From Prochlorococcus marinus (lineage in GTDB: Bacteria > Cyanobacteriota > Cyanobacteriia > PCC-6307 > Cyanobiaceae): a stretch of 64,000 nt of DNA. Below, piece after piece: positions 6,813 to 15,641 of the stretch (the first letter of the stretch is position 1; the number at the start of each line of letters is the position of its first letter). The DNA is taken from positions 1-64,000 of the forward strand of contig NZ_CVSV01000037.1 of NCBI RefSeq assembly GCF_001180245.1. Reading direction: 5' to 3'. The notes beneath the pieces are model-generated. The model ran no database searches, was not told the origin of the DNA, and saw only the letters and a list, made by a program, of their open reading frames with translations. A program made the position numbers and the translations under genes.

Positions 6813-8117
6813 TTAATAAATCCCAAGCCCAAAAAATGAATTTGCAATAAACAATAAACTAAATAATGTTAAAAAAATTAATCCTATCCAACTTATTGTT
6901 TTTAGAAAAAATCCATATCTATTTTTAAATGGAACTAATTTGCTATTTATAGTATCCATTGCCATCCAAGCAAATAAAGGTGCAGTTAGAAAACTTCCAG
7001 TCATTGCAGCAAATACAAAATCTTTTACTCCTACACCTCCTGACCTTGCAATCAGCAAAGCTATTAATGATGCAAAGATATGTACAATCATCCAAATTTG
7101 AAATCTATTGCGCTCTGCTTTGGAATCCAGGTGTCCAAAATCAGTGCCTCTCAATAAACCTTGAATAGCAGAAATACTTCTTGGATATGCATCTAGACAA
7201 GTAATTGTAGTACTAAACATTGCTGCAAATGCTGCAGGTATTATGATCCATTTAGCCCAATTCCCGATGGATTTAGTGTAAAGGAGTATTAACTTTTGAG
7301 CGAAGGAGACTCCACTTCCGGAAAGCATTCCATCGCCAGTACCATACATTGTTATTGCGCCAAGAGTAAGGAAGAAAATAGCCGTAACAACAGTTATTAA
7401 GTAACCGAGATTAAAATCAAATTCTGCTTCAATGATATTTGGCTTATAATTTGAATCTTTCGATCGAGAAAACATCCATAAAGAAGGCCAAACACATAAC
7501 TCTACTGGGCAAGGCATCCATCCCATTAAAGGGATCAAAAAAGCTAAATTTGTTAACTTCCATGGGCTGATTTCTGGTTCAAAAAAACTAATATTTAAGG
7601 ACTCATTTATTGACCCTTTGAACAAAAGCGATAAAACTGCAAATAATGTTAATAAAGTTAGAAGAGATACTAAAAATTTTGAAATTCTATCAAGGGCTTT
7701 ATATTTACCAAGAATTAATATCATTCCAGAAACAATCAGGATTCCTATCGACAAATCCATAGCTGGAAAAGTTGAGAAAAAGGGAATATTAGTTAAAAGG
7801 ACGCCAGAGACAAAACTTACAGCAGCTATTGTGAAAGTACCTGTAATTAGACTAACTATTAGAAATAAAGGAAGATATAAAGAATTCCTCTCTTTAAAAC
7901 CTTCTAATAATGATTTACCAGTAGATGCCGTAAATCTAGTCCCAACCAACAAGAATGGATATTTCAAAAGATTAGTAAGAAGGATTAGGCCAACTAATGA
8001 AAATCCAAACCTTGCACCAGCAGTAGTTGATGATAATAAATGAGAACCCCCAATTGCCGCTCCAGCTAGGACAATTCCTGGACCTAAACTTTTTTGTATT
8101 CCTTTTGTTAAATTCAT
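6813..8117 (-). CDS. Nramp-related metal transporter, 434 aa
   Basis: The polytopic protein has about 11 membrane helices and the Nramp-like N-terminal layout 'GPGIVLAGAAIGGSHLLSS…AGARFGF'. In canonical MntH/Nramp proteins helix 1 carries Asp-Pro-Gly-Asn; here the aligned residues read Gly-Gly-Ser-His. Helix 6 has 'GWMPCPVELC' instead of the usual Met-Pro-His. It therefore belongs to the Nramp superfamily, but the substrate cannot be inferred as Mn or Fe. Length is typical. A 38-aa gene sits 16 bases upstream on the same strand. Confidence 0.75.
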   Translation of the reverse strand: MNLTKGIQKSLGPGIVLAGAAIGGSHLLSSTTAGARFGFSLVGLILLTNLLKYPFLLVGTRFTASTGKSLLEGFKERNSLYLPLFLIVSLITGTFTIAAVSFVSGVLLTNIPFFSTFPAMDLSIGILIVSGMILILGKYKALDRISKFLVSLLTLLTLFAVLSLLFKGSINESLNISFFEPEISPWKLTNLAFLIPLMGWMPCPVELCVWPSLWMFSRSKDSNYKPNIIEAEFDFNLGYLITVVTAIFFLTLGAITMYGTGDGMLSGSGVSFAQKLILLYTKSIGNWAKWIIIPAAFAAMFSTTITCLDAYPRSISAIQGLLRGTDFGHLDSKAERNRFQIWMIVHIFASLIALLIARSGGVGVKDFVFAAMTGSFLTAPLFAWMAMDTINSKLVPFKNRYGFFLKTISWIGLIFLTLFSLLFIANSFFGLGIY

Positions 8118-8133
8118 GTTTTAATCAAATGAT

Positions 8134-8250
8134 TTAATTTACTTTTTGAGCCCTTCTAAATTTATTTCTCGATACTCTTTTTTTAACCCCAAAAACAGAT
8201 AATGAGTGAAAAATAAAAAGTATAATTAAGAATCCTATTCGAAGTTTCAT
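8134..8250 (-). CDS. 38-aa membrane-anchored basic peptide
   Basis: A signal-anchor-like helix (IGFLIILFIFHSLSVFG) is followed by a basic tail (KKRVSRNKFRRAQK). It ends 16 bases before the Nramp-related gene on the same strand and is likely co-transcribed, so it may be a small partner of the transporter. That role is inference from position only. Confidence 0.5.
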   Translation of the reverse strand: MKLRIGFLIILFIFHSLSVFGVKKRVSRNKFRRAQKVN

Positions 8251-8291
8251 AAGATATCTCCTTCAAATATGCTTTTATCAGATATTTATTT

Positions 8292-8393
8292 TTATTCAAC
8301 CTCTTTTCTCCATAAAATCTTCAAAAACCTATCTAATACATCTAATTCTTTTTTTTCAACATTTTTTAGATTTTTTTTATTTTGTTTTTGCAT
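8292..8393 (-). CDS. 33-aa charged peptide
   Basis: The small frame (MQKQNKKNLKNVEKKELDVL…) predicts one amphipathic helix ending LDRFLKILWRKEVE. It is favoured over the overlapping plus-strand frame, which is an improbable Phe/Ser/Asn-rich translation of T-rich DNA. Evidence is limited to composition. Confidence 0.35.
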   Translation of the reverse strand: MQKQNKKNLKNVEKKELDVLDRFLKILWRKEVE

Positions 8394-8478
8394 AAATTAT
8401 TGCTTAATTATTTCAAATTTAAACCAAGCTAAAAAAAACACAATAAGCAATACTTCTTAAAAATTTTTGTAGTTTTTT

Positions 8479-8835
8479 TTAATTTGAAATGTATTTTTCT
8501 GCCCTTCTTAATGCTTTTATTGCTCCTCTGTAATCATGATTTTTTAATTTTTCCTCACTTTTGCGTTCCAACATTTGTACTATTTCATTTCTTTTAATTT
8601 CATCAATTTTAAGCTTATGATCAAATATAAGATCGAATTTTGAAGAGTACAAACAAGATAATTCTTCTCTATATTTTTCAATAATTTTTTCATCACAAGA
8701 TTTAGATTTCAACATCTCATTAGCTTTAATTTTGTCGTCTAAAGCTCCTTTAAAATTTCCAAGTTTAAATTTCTTTTCACTTGATCGGGTTAGCTTAATA
8801 ATATTTCCCAATATCAATTCACCAGAATCTTCCAT
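8479..8835 (-). CDS. Helical TPR-like protein, 118 aa
   Basis: I start at the internal ATG giving MEDSGELILGNIIK; the upstream extension is a poly-Phe translation of a T-rich leader. The 118-residue helical protein has two TPR-like half repeats, 'KLGNFKGALDDKIKANEML' and 'LKNHDYRGAIKALRRAEKYI', the second ending the protein. It probably makes protein contacts. No partner is shown by context. Confidence 0.6.
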   Translation of the reverse strand: MEDSGELILGNIIKLTRSSEKKFKLGNFKGALDDKIKANEMLKSKSCDEKIIEKYREELSCLYSSKFDLIFDHKLKIDEIKRNEIVQMLERKSEEKLKNHDYRGAIKALRRAEKYISN

Positions 8836-8916
8836 TTTTTTTTTGATGACCAAAATTAATCCTATCAGCCTAAAGAAAAAAAAGAATTCATTTTTAATAA
8901 TCAAATAAATAATTAA

Positions 8917-9216
8917 TTAGCCAATAACAAGTCCTCTTTCAAGAAGTAAATCGAAAACCTCCACACTTTTCGTTTTCCCAAATTTTGGGGGCTTATGTAA
9001 ATCTAATATTTCAGCAAGGCACATTATCCAATAAGTATCTTTTTTTAAATTAAGACTTGCGCAAATATGAGAGGGAGCAGATTTAAAACATCCAAATTCT
9101 GTTGATATATAAATGTTCATTATTTGAGTTTCAAGTTCAAGACTTAAAAGTTCTATTTCTTGCTCAGAAAGGGCTGAACCAAATGAATATGATTCAATTA
9201 AAAGTTGGTAATTCAT
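8917..9216 (-). CDS. Hypothetical protein, 99 aa
   Basis: The soluble helical protein begins MNYQLLIESYSFGSALSEQE. It contains three cysteines and the segment 'CLAEILDLHKPPKFGKTKS', and ends in a helix (VFDLLLERGLVIG). It lies 14 bases downstream of the DUF3764 gene on the same strand, so they probably form an operon. Family unknown. Confidence 0.6.
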   Translation of the reverse strand: MNYQLLIESYSFGSALSEQEIELLSLELETQIMNIYISTEFGCFKSAPSHICASLNLKKDTYWIMCLAEILDLHKPPKFGKTKSVEVFDLLLERGLVIG

Positions 9217-9230
9217 TAAAGAATTATTTT

Positions 9231-9512
9231 TTAAGAAATCCAGCGTGTTATTTTTGTACCCTCATAAATATGTCCTGAAGCTTCAACTATAGGTTTTGTT
9301 TCAGGATTCATAAAAATATCATATAAAACATTTTCTGGTCCTTGAAAAATTACAGTTGCCCTTTGAGGATCATCTAATGATTTACCAATAAAAAATGTTT
9401 TAACTCCCATTTCTTTAAACATCGTCTGCTGTTCTTTTGCATTCATATGTAATTCATACTCCTCAAAGGTATTACTTAGTTGAAAATCTAAAATAGTCGT
9501 TTCAATAGTCAT
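9231..9512 (-). CDS. DUF3764 family protein, 93 aa
   Basis: The 93-residue ferredoxin-like-fold protein has 'SNTFEEYELHMNAKEQQTMF', 'GVKTFFIGKSLDDPQRATVI' and the terminal 'GTKITRWIS', matching the DUF3764 pattern of marine cyanobacteria. Related small alpha/beta proteins are often dimeric. No activity is established. Confidence 0.65.
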   Translation of the reverse strand: MTIETTILDFQLSNTFEEYELHMNAKEQQTMFKEMGVKTFFIGKSLDDPQRATVIFQGPENVLYDIFMNPETKPIVEASGHIYEGTKITRWIS

Positions 9513-9646
9513 AAGAATAATTAAACTTTTTTGATTCTAAATCTTTATCAAAAAAATTAATCTAAAAAAATTAGTTTTTATTAAGCAAAGTGTTAACTAA
9601 TTTTCATTTATGAGTTATAAATCAACTATAAAAAACGATTTTTATT

Positions 9647-10990
9647 TTGGACTCAAAAATTTCTCAGAGAGAACAATGGACTAGTAAGCTAGGATTCATT
9701 CTCGCAGCTGCTGGTAGTGCAGTAGGTCTAGGCAACCTTTGGGGTTTTGCTTACAGAGCATCTCAGGGTGGAGGTGCGGCATTTGTACTTTTATATATAT
9801 TGATCGTTTTAATTGTATGTCTTCCAGTATTTGTTGCTGAAATGGCTCTAGGGAGAAACGCAATGGCAAGCACATTGCTTGCTCCTGTAAAGCTGGCAGG
9901 GAAGAATTGGTATCCATTAGGAATTCTTTTCTTCATAGCCCCTTTAGGAATAGCATCATATTATTCAGTGATAATGGGATGGACTGCGGATACCTTGTTC
10001 CATTCTTTATTTTTTGGATTACCAAAGAATTTAACTGAAGCAGAAACCTTCTTTGGCTCGATTAGTAGTGGCAGCAGTGTTTTGTTGGGCCACCTATTAA
10101 GTCTTGTACTTACAGCAATAATAGTTTCATCAGGTATAAAAAAAGGTATAGAAAAGGTTACTAGATATTTCATGCCAATCCTTTTCATAATTATTGTGAT
10201 TCTTGCTATTTGGGCTACTTCACTTTCAGGTGCATGGGAAGGATATAAAACATTTCTACTTAAGTTTGACTTTAATGAATTGAGAAATCCTCAAACAATA
10301 AGAAACGCTTTTACACAAGCATTCTTTTCATTAAGCTTAGGGATTGGAATTATGGTTACCTACGCATCCTATTTAAATAAAAAAAGTAATCTTCCAAAAC
10401 TAAGTGTAGGAGTTGCATCATTAGATACTTTAGTTGGACTAATGGCTGGATTTATAACTTTCCCAATAGTTTTAACATTCGGTTTAAGTGACGCTATTTC
10501 TGAATCCACTGTTGGTGCTTTATTTATCTCAATTCCAACAGGTTTAGGTTCATATGGTGCGGCAGGAAGAATTGTAGCTGTTGCATTTTTTGCACTAGCT
10601 TATATCGCAGCCATAACTTCATCTGTTTCATTATTAGAGGTTCCAGTTTCCTCTTTAATGGATAAATTCGGCTTTAAAAGAGAAAAATCGGTTTGGTTGA
10701 TAACTCTTTTCCTATTCGTAGCAGGCATCCCTTCTGCATTAAATTTAAATATTCTTGGAACTGTTGATTCGATTTTTGGTGGCGTATTACTGATCTTTGG
10801 TGGATTCTTGGTTACTTTCTTTATGGGATGGGTAGTCCCTGGAAAATTTAATGAAGAACTTAGTGATTCAAAAGTTGGAATCAAAACGACACGTTATTTG
10901 AAATTCATGACAAGATGGATCGCTCCCCCAATTATTGGTTTTGGACTATTTATTAGTGTGTTTGATTTGCTCAAAGGCTGGGTAAGTTAG
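9647..10990 (+). CDS. SNF-family sodium-dependent symporter, 447 aa
   Basis: The sodium:neurotransmitter symporter (LeuT-fold) protein has the family opening 'REQWTSKLGFILAAAGSAVG' and a helix 1 unwound region 'LGNLWGF'. About 11 membrane helices follow. It likely imports an amino acid or related amine with sodium; the substrate is not evident. The position of the LeuT gating Arg in 'W/L-R-F' is Gly here. The start is a TTG, chosen because it precedes the conserved motif by a normal distance and no ATG is available. Confidence 0.85.
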   Translation: MDSKISQREQWTSKLGFILAAAGSAVGLGNLWGFAYRASQGGGAAFVLLYILIVLIVCLPVFVAEMALGRNAMASTLLAPVKLAGKNWYPLGILFFIAPLGIASYYSVIMGWTADTLFHSLFFGLPKNLTEAETFFGSISSGSSVLLGHLLSLVLTAIIVSSGIKKGIEKVTRYFMPILFIIIVILAIWATSLSGAWEGYKTFLLKFDFNELRNPQTIRNAFTQAFFSLSLGIGIMVTYASYLNKKSNLPKLSVGVASLDTLVGLMAGFITFPIVLTFGLSDAISESTVGALFISIPTGLGSYGAAGRIVAVAFFALAYIAAITSSVSLLEVPVSSLMDKFGFKREKSVWLITLFLFVAGIPSALNLNILGTVDSIFGGVLLIFGGFLVTFFMGWVVPGKFNEELSDSKVGIKTTRYLKFMTRWIAPPIIGFGLFISVFDLLKGWVS

Positions 10991-11367
10991 AAAATTTTTT
11001 AAAGTAATATAGTGCGGAAATAAGGGGGGGGTGTTATAAGTCGATCAACAAATTAAATAGTAAAATTTTTTGAACATTATTTGAAAGCAAGCTTAAAAAA
11101 AACTTGTCAATATATTAGTATTTGCAGTCGTTCTTGTTTAAAAAGTTGATGTGTTGGAGAAGTTTTTTTTATTTTATAAAAACCAAAAAATTTTTTTCCA
11201 AAATAATGTCTTACCGCGGATCCTTTTTTAATTAAGTATTAACTTTTAATTTATATTTAATCTCAAACGTATCGCCAAAAACCATCCCTAATAGAATCTA
11301 TATAAGATACATTTAGGTGTTTAATTTAAAGAAATTAGAGCGCCTAAAAGAATAGATAACAAATTTG
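10991..11367. other. 377-base intergenic region
   Basis: No convincing gene is seen on either strand. It contains a G8 run near 11023-11031, several A/T homopolymers and a CCGCGG site near 11215. A TATATAAGATAC-like promoter sits about 60 bases before the SelO start. No clear terminator for the upstream symporter is visible. Confidence 0.5.
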
Positions 11368-13071
11368 ATGTCAACCAAATCTGATTCATTAAAAGGAAAG
11401 CTTACAGAAAATTTTTCTGAATTTTCTCAACTATCTGACTATTCTTTTATGAATTCTCTTAAAGCAGATCCTCAATCAACAAAAGATGGGAATGATCACA
11501 AGCCGCGTTCAATATATTCAGGTCATTATGTACCAGTTGTGCCAACAGCTATTCCAGAACCAGAATATATTTCCCATAGCAACAAACTTTTTAAAGAACT
11601 AGGGCTAAGCTCAGATCTTACTAAAGACGAGAATTTTTGTCGTTTTTTCTCAGGTGATATTTCTGTTGCTAATTATCCAATGAGTCCTGTTGGTTGGGCA
11701 ACAGGTTATGCATTATCAATTTACGGAACTGAATATACCCAACAATGTCCCTTTGGCACCGGCAATGGTTATGGCGATGGCAGAGCAATTTCTGTTTTTG
11801 AAGGTTTATTCAATGGGAAAAGAATGGAAATGCAACTTAAAGGAGGAGGTCCAACTCCCTACTGTCGTGGAGCAGATGGCAGGGCTGTATTACGTTCTAG
11901 CGTACGAGAATTTCTCGCACAGGAATTAATGGATGCCTTGGGAATCCCTACCTCAAGATCTTTAACACTTTATGTCTCACGTTCAGAAATAGTTAGGAGA
12001 CCGTGGTATTCCAAAGGGTCCAGATATTTTGAACCTGATATCATGATTGATAATCAAGCGGCAATTACTACGAGAGTCGCTCCATCTTTTTTACGTGTAG
12101 GCCAGATTGAACTTTTTGCAAGACGAGTTCGTAATAATGCGCATAATGAGGCCCTCAATGAATTAAATATGATAGTTCAACATCTAATTGATAGAAATTA
12201 TAAAGATGAAATTGAATATGAGATTTCAATTGAAAGTAAAGTAATAAAACTGGCTTCTTTATACAGATCAAGACTTATATCACTTATAGCCAACTGGATG
12301 AGAGTTGGTTATTGCCAGGGTAATTTCAATAGTGATAATTGTGCTGCTGGAGGTTATACATTGGATTATGGCCCCTTTGGATTTTGTGAATTATTTGATC
12401 CAAGATTTCAACCATGGACAGGTGGAGGTGAACATTTCTCATTTTTTAACCAGCCTTCTGCAGCGGCAATCAACTTTAAAACATTCTGTTCCTCTCTAAG
12501 TCCGTTACTTTCACAAAGCAAACAAGATCAAGAAAAGTTAGATCAAATCGAAAAAGACTTTTCTGAATTAATGAATAAGGAATTGATGAAAATGTGGGCA
12601 AACAAGCTTGGTTTAGAACATTACAACGAAACTCTAATAAATGAATTTTTTAATCTCATGGTTATTTCAAAAGCAGACTATACAATATTGTTCCGTAAAC
12701 TCTCTGAAATACCTGATAACTTAGATTCTTTAAAAGAGAGTTTCTATTTACCAATTAATGATGAGCTCTATAATAGGTGGGGAGTATGGCTTGAAAACTG
12801 GCAATCAGTCTTGAAGAAAGAGGGAAATATTAAAGAAAAATCAACATCAATGAAATCCCTTAATCCAGTCTATACTTGGCGTGAATGGATGGTCGTTCCC
12901 GCATATGAAGAAGCTGAAAAGGGAAATTACAAAAAGATAAAAGAGTTACAGGATGTCTTTAGCAATCCATATATTGAACAACCCTCAGAAATAGATCAAA
13001 AATATAATCGACTAAAACCAAGCCAATATTTTAACTATGGAGGAATATCTCACTACAGCTGTTCTTCATAA
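11368..13071 (+). CDS. selO: SelO/YdiU family protein adenylyltransferase, 567 aa
   Basis: Members of this pseudokinase family transfer AMP to protein hydroxyl groups. Seen here: the 'YSGHYVPVVPTAIPEPEYI' N-terminus, the Gly-rich loop region 'GDGRAISVFEG', the Lys region 'MQLKGGGPTPY', 'GRAVLRSSVREFLA', the metal site 'FNSDN' and the following 'LDYGPFGFCELFDPRF'. The C-terminus ends Ser-Cys-Ser-Ser, where other SelO proteins carry Cys or selenocysteine. I use the ATG at 11368; a TTG one codon earlier is also open. A short inverted repeat follows the stop. Confidence 0.85.
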   Translation: MSTKSDSLKGKLTENFSEFSQLSDYSFMNSLKADPQSTKDGNDHKPRSIYSGHYVPVVPTAIPEPEYISHSNKLFKELGLSSDLTKDENFCRFFSGDISVANYPMSPVGWATGYALSIYGTEYTQQCPFGTGNGYGDGRAISVFEGLFNGKRMEMQLKGGGPTPYCRGADGRAVLRSSVREFLAQELMDALGIPTSRSLTLYVSRSEIVRRPWYSKGSRYFEPDIMIDNQAAITTRVAPSFLRVGQIELFARRVRNNAHNEALNELNMIVQHLIDRNYKDEIEYEISIESKVIKLASLYRSRLISLIANWMRVGYCQGNFNSDNCAAGGYTLDYGPFGFCELFDPRFQPWTGGGEHFSFFNQPSAAAINFKTFCSSLSPLLSQSKQDQEKLDQIEKDFSELMNKELMKMWANKLGLEHYNETLINEFFNLMVISKADYTILFRKLSEIPDNLDSLKESFYLPINDELYNRWGVWLENWQSVLKKEGNIKEKSTSMKSLNPVYTWREWMVVPAYEEAEKGNYKKIKELQDVFSNPYIEQPSEIDQKYNRLKPSQYFNYGGISHYSCSS

Positions 13072-13073
13072 AA

Positions 13074-13097
13074 GTTCAATCCTCATGCAAATTGAAC
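13074..13097. terminator. Inverted repeat between convergent genes
   Basis: GTTCAAT and ATTGAAC flank a 10-base loop between the stops of selO and the cupin gene. The minus-strand side is followed by TTTTA, so it may be a weak bidirectional terminator. Confidence 0.5.
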
Positions 13098-13113
13098 AAA
13101 TTACAGAAAAATA

Positions 13114-13536
13114 TTATTTATTTATTGCCGTAGGTATTCCAACTACTGATACAACTCCCACATGAAGTATGGCCGGCTTCTTCCCAACATTTTTAACATA
13201 GTGGGCGCCACCATTGTTACTCTCTATAAATGCATCACCCGCTCTAAAAAAATTAATTTCTTCACCCCTCACATGCTTTAATCTTCCTCTAGTGACATGA
13301 ATCAACATTGGGGAAGGATGAGTATGAATTGGAGTTTTCAAGCCAACTGGAATTTTTACTTTTAAGAGTCTTAATTCAGGCTTACCCTCGAGATAATTAA
13401 AATTTTTACCACTTAGTCCTTTTGAACTTTGGATAATAGGTATAACTTCAATCTTTTCTTCAGCAAGAGAAGGTTGTGGAAAAGCTAAAGTCCCAATAAA
13501 AAGGAAGCAAAATGGAATAAATTTTTTTAATTTCAT
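13114..13536 (-). CDS. Secreted cupin-domain protein, 140 aa
   Basis: A cleavable signal peptide (residues about 1-25, …PSLAEE) is followed by a single cupin barrel. Cupin motif 1 carries 'GLKTPIHTHPSPMLIHV…GRLKHV' with two His as metal ligands, and motif 2 carries 'GDAFIES…HYVKNVG' with a third His. It is predicted to be a periplasmic metal-binding cupin. The reaction is unknown. Confidence 0.8.
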   Translation of the reverse strand: MKLKKFIPFCFLFIGTLAFPQPSLAEEKIEVIPIIQSSKGLSGKNFNYLEGKPELRLLKVKIPVGLKTPIHTHPSPMLIHVTRGRLKHVRGEEINFFRAGDAFIESNNGGAHYVKNVGKKPAILHVGVVSVVGIPTAINK

Positions 13537-13589
13537 TAGATATTGGAGTTTCTCTAATAATAGGTAGTTTCCAAAAATAATAAACTTAT

Positions 13590-13751
13590 TTATTTTTTGT
13601 ATAACTTTTCTAATTGCTTAATTTCCTCTCTTATATCCTTACCTCTATTATTTAATTTATTATTCTTAACAACTATTGGGATAATCCACCAGGCTTGAAG
13701 ACTTAAAAAGATAAATATTAGGCTCAATAATTCAAAAGTACCAGGCTGCAT
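13590..13751 (-). CDS. Single-helix membrane protein, 53 aa
   Basis: One hydrophobic helix (LLSLIFIFLSLQAWWIIPIV, residues about 8-27) is followed by a basic coiled tail (KNNKLNNRGKDIREEIKQLE). The tail suggests interaction with a soluble partner. It sits downstream of the 13825-14007 gene on the same strand. No family recognised. Confidence 0.55.
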   Translation of the reverse strand: MQPGTFELLSLIFIFLSLQAWWIIPIVVKNNKLNNRGKDIREEIKQLEKLYKK

Positions 13752-13824
13752 TTGATAAATAACCCTTCTTTGTTAATAACATTATCCTAAAAGTTCTTAA
13801 ACATTCATGAGATATTAAATATTT

Positions 13825-14007
13825 CTAGGCTGCCTCTAATTCAATGTTAAGTTCATTTCCCTTTGAAATGATTGCTTCTCTAAATTCAATAAGTTTGGAA
13901 ATTATTCTTTGCTTCTCATGATCAGTTTTATTGATATCATCTACAACTTCCTGCATTGCAAGTGTTACTTTTTGTAGTTTGATTTCTAAATCTTCCCTGT
14001 AATTCAT
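13825..14007 (-). CDS. Small helical protein, 60 aa
   Basis: The 60-residue, highly charged helical protein starts MNYREDLEIKLQKVTLAMQ and ends ELEAA. It reads as a two-helix coiled hairpin without cysteines or membrane segments. Unknown family. Confidence 0.6.
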   Translation of the reverse strand: MNYREDLEIKLQKVTLAMQEVVDDINKTDHEKQRIISKLIEFREAIISKGNELNIELEAA

Positions 14008-14157
14008 AAGCTTAAAAAAATTATCTTATTTATTAAAAAACAAAATAATTATTAGTAAATAAGTACTTAACCTTAAAAGGATTGACAGCAAAACAAGAAG
14101 GATATATTTTTATAGTACAAACGTATTAAAAATCAACAAGTCAACTAAAGGTAAAGT

Positions 14158-14427
14158 ATGGAGCCTAAGTACTCATTTGGTTGTAGCACGAGCAAACCCA
14201 ACGGGTGCCTACTAAATCCTGAAGGCAGCAGAATTATCTTTTTCGAAGAATGCAAAAATTCTCCTAAACCTAACTCAAAAATTCATACTCATCTTTTCTA
14301 TACAAATCACCTTGGCGAACCTGGAGGGTACAAATCCTCTGAAAAACTCAACATAGACTCAGCCTGGGAAAAGTGGGACGAACTTCACCAAAGAGGGTGG
14401 ACAGAAGTCTCTCATAATTACGGATAA
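14158..14427 (+). CDS. DUF1651 family protein, 89 aa
   Basis: The soluble protein has a Cys-containing N-terminus (FGCSTSKPNGCLLNPEG) and the typical C-terminal 'SAWEKWDELHQRGWTEV' of DUF1651. Function unknown. A GGTAAAGT sequence just before the ATG may serve as ribosome site. It shares the Trp/Leu/Gly-Trp ending with the gene at 1260-1508. Confidence 0.7.
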   Translation: MEPKYSFGCSTSKPNGCLLNPEGSRIIFFEECKNSPKPNSKIHTHLFYTNHLGEPGGYKSSEKLNIDSAWEKWDELHQRGWTEVSHNYG

Positions 14428-14544
14428 GGGATCCGGACAAGAAAAAGCCTTTATGTTTTATAAGCTTATGAGTTCCCTAAAATATAGAATTTAGTGTAAA
14501 AATAAATATTCAATATAAAATTAGCTACATATAAAAAAGACTCA

Positions 14545-14841
14545 ATGATACGTTTACTTATTACATCAATTCTTTTTTTTATTCCACTAGGAGGTTTTGC
14601 TGATGAAAGGCAAAGAGAAATTGAGAATGAAGCTTTAAATCTTGTAATTAAAAAATATGGAAAAGGCTTAGAAAATAGATTAAAAGGAACTGGAGTAACT
14701 CCCAGTTATAGAAGTTGGTATGAAAATGATTGTTTTGTAAGTATTGCAGCAGGTACATACCAAGAAGATACTTGGTCGGCAATGAAGTGGTTTAGCGTTA
14801 ATGTCTGTTCTGAATCAGCTGAAATAATGGAAAGTGAATGA
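14545..14841 (+). CDS. Secreted hypothetical protein, 98 aa
   Basis: A signal peptide (residues about 1-19, …GGFADE) is followed by a small soluble domain with 'NLVIKKYGKGLENRL' and two cysteines (NDCFVS, VNVCSES), probably disulfide-linked in the periplasm. Its stop overlaps the start of the amidotransferase gene by 4 bases, so the two are translated from one message. Confidence 0.65.
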   Translation: MIRLLITSILFFIPLGGFADERQREIENEALNLVIKKYGKGLENRLKGTGVTPSYRSWYENDCFVSIAAGTYQEDTWSAMKWFSVNVCSESAEIMESE

Positions 14842-15576
14842 AGGGAATAAGACGTGTATTAGTTTTGCAGCATTTAGAAATAGAGGGGCCAGGTCTTTTC
14901 GAACAATTTGCTAAAGAAAGAGATTTGAAAATCGAAATTATTCGTTTAGACAATAAAAATGATCTGCCTCAAACCAAAAAAGGCGACTTAATTTTAATTA
15001 TGGGCGGACCAATGGGAGTTAAAGATATTGGAAGAGACAGATATCCATGGCTTAAGTTAGAAAGAGATTTTATAAAAAAAGAATTAGAAAATGAAAGACC
15101 TATAATCGGTGTTTGCTTAGGTGCTCAGTTGCTTGCGAATGCTGCTGGAGGAGATGTAGAGATTCTCAAATATGGATCACCTCCAAGAGCATTACCAGAA
15201 ATTGGATGGTCTCAAATTTTTATAGACAAATCAAATAAAGACTTTAAAGCACTGTTTGAAGACCCTTTTCATGTCCTGCATTGGCATGGAGATAGGATTT
15301 TATTACCTAACAAAGCTGTACTCATTGCTAGTAGTGAACGTTGTAAGGAACAGTTTTTTAGGATTGGCAATTTTGCTTACGGATTACAATTCCACATAGA
15401 GACGACGGGGGGGGATGATAAATAAGTGGATTAAAGAAGATAAAGAATTTGTCCTTAAAGGGTTGGGCTCAAATGGTCAGGAAATCTTAAAAGAAGAGAA
15501 TAAAAAATATATTGATAAAACTTTTTTAAAAAGAAAGCTTCTAATAAGTAAATTATTTGAATTATTAGATAATTAA
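14838..15576 (+). pseudogene. Class I glutamine amidotransferase, frameshifted at a G8 tract
   Basis: The class I glutamine amidotransferase (GMP-synthase-like, stand-alone) shows 'LIMGGPMGVKD', the nucleophile elbow 'GVCLGAQLLA', and 'QFHIET' with the catalytic His and Glu. The main frame (14838-15425) runs into a stop right after a run of eight Gs at 15407-15414. Dropping one G restores a frame continuing MINKWIKEDKEF… to 15576 with normal coding character (about 53 more residues). The triad lies before the break, so the truncated 195-aa form could still fold in part. Either the tract is a sequencing error, or the gene is phase-variable or decayed. Confidence 0.8.
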
Positions 15577-15594
15577 AAGAGGATAATAATCCAG

Positions 15595-15617
15595 TAAAAA
15601 AAGGCTTGATAAAGCCC
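15595..15617 (-). terminator. Rho-independent terminator of the minus-strand hli gene
   Basis: On the minus strand GGCTTTATCAAGCC forms a short stem followed by seven Ts, 25 bases past the hli stop codon. Confidence 0.7.
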
Positions 15618-15641
15618 TGTAAAATTTTGAAAGGATTTTTA

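Noticed and set aside
6661..6817. Two tiny plus-strand frames (19 and 28 codons) before the transporter's 3' end
   Set aside because: Too short, no ribosome site or coupling, and the second overlaps a convergent gene.
7618..8043. 141-codon plus-strand frame opposite the Nramp-related gene
   Set aside because: It lies wholly antisense to a clear transporter gene and reads as its complement; no ribosome site or domain.
8269..8460. 63-codon plus-strand frame rich in Phe, Ser and Asn
   Set aside because: It is a translation of T-rich spacer; the opposite strand holds a more plausible charged peptide.
11023..11031. G8 run in the spacer before selO, considered as a phase-variable promoter
   Set aside because: It lies about 340 bases from the gene with no promoter boxes around it, so no effect can be argued; noted only as a comparison for the amidotransferase tract.
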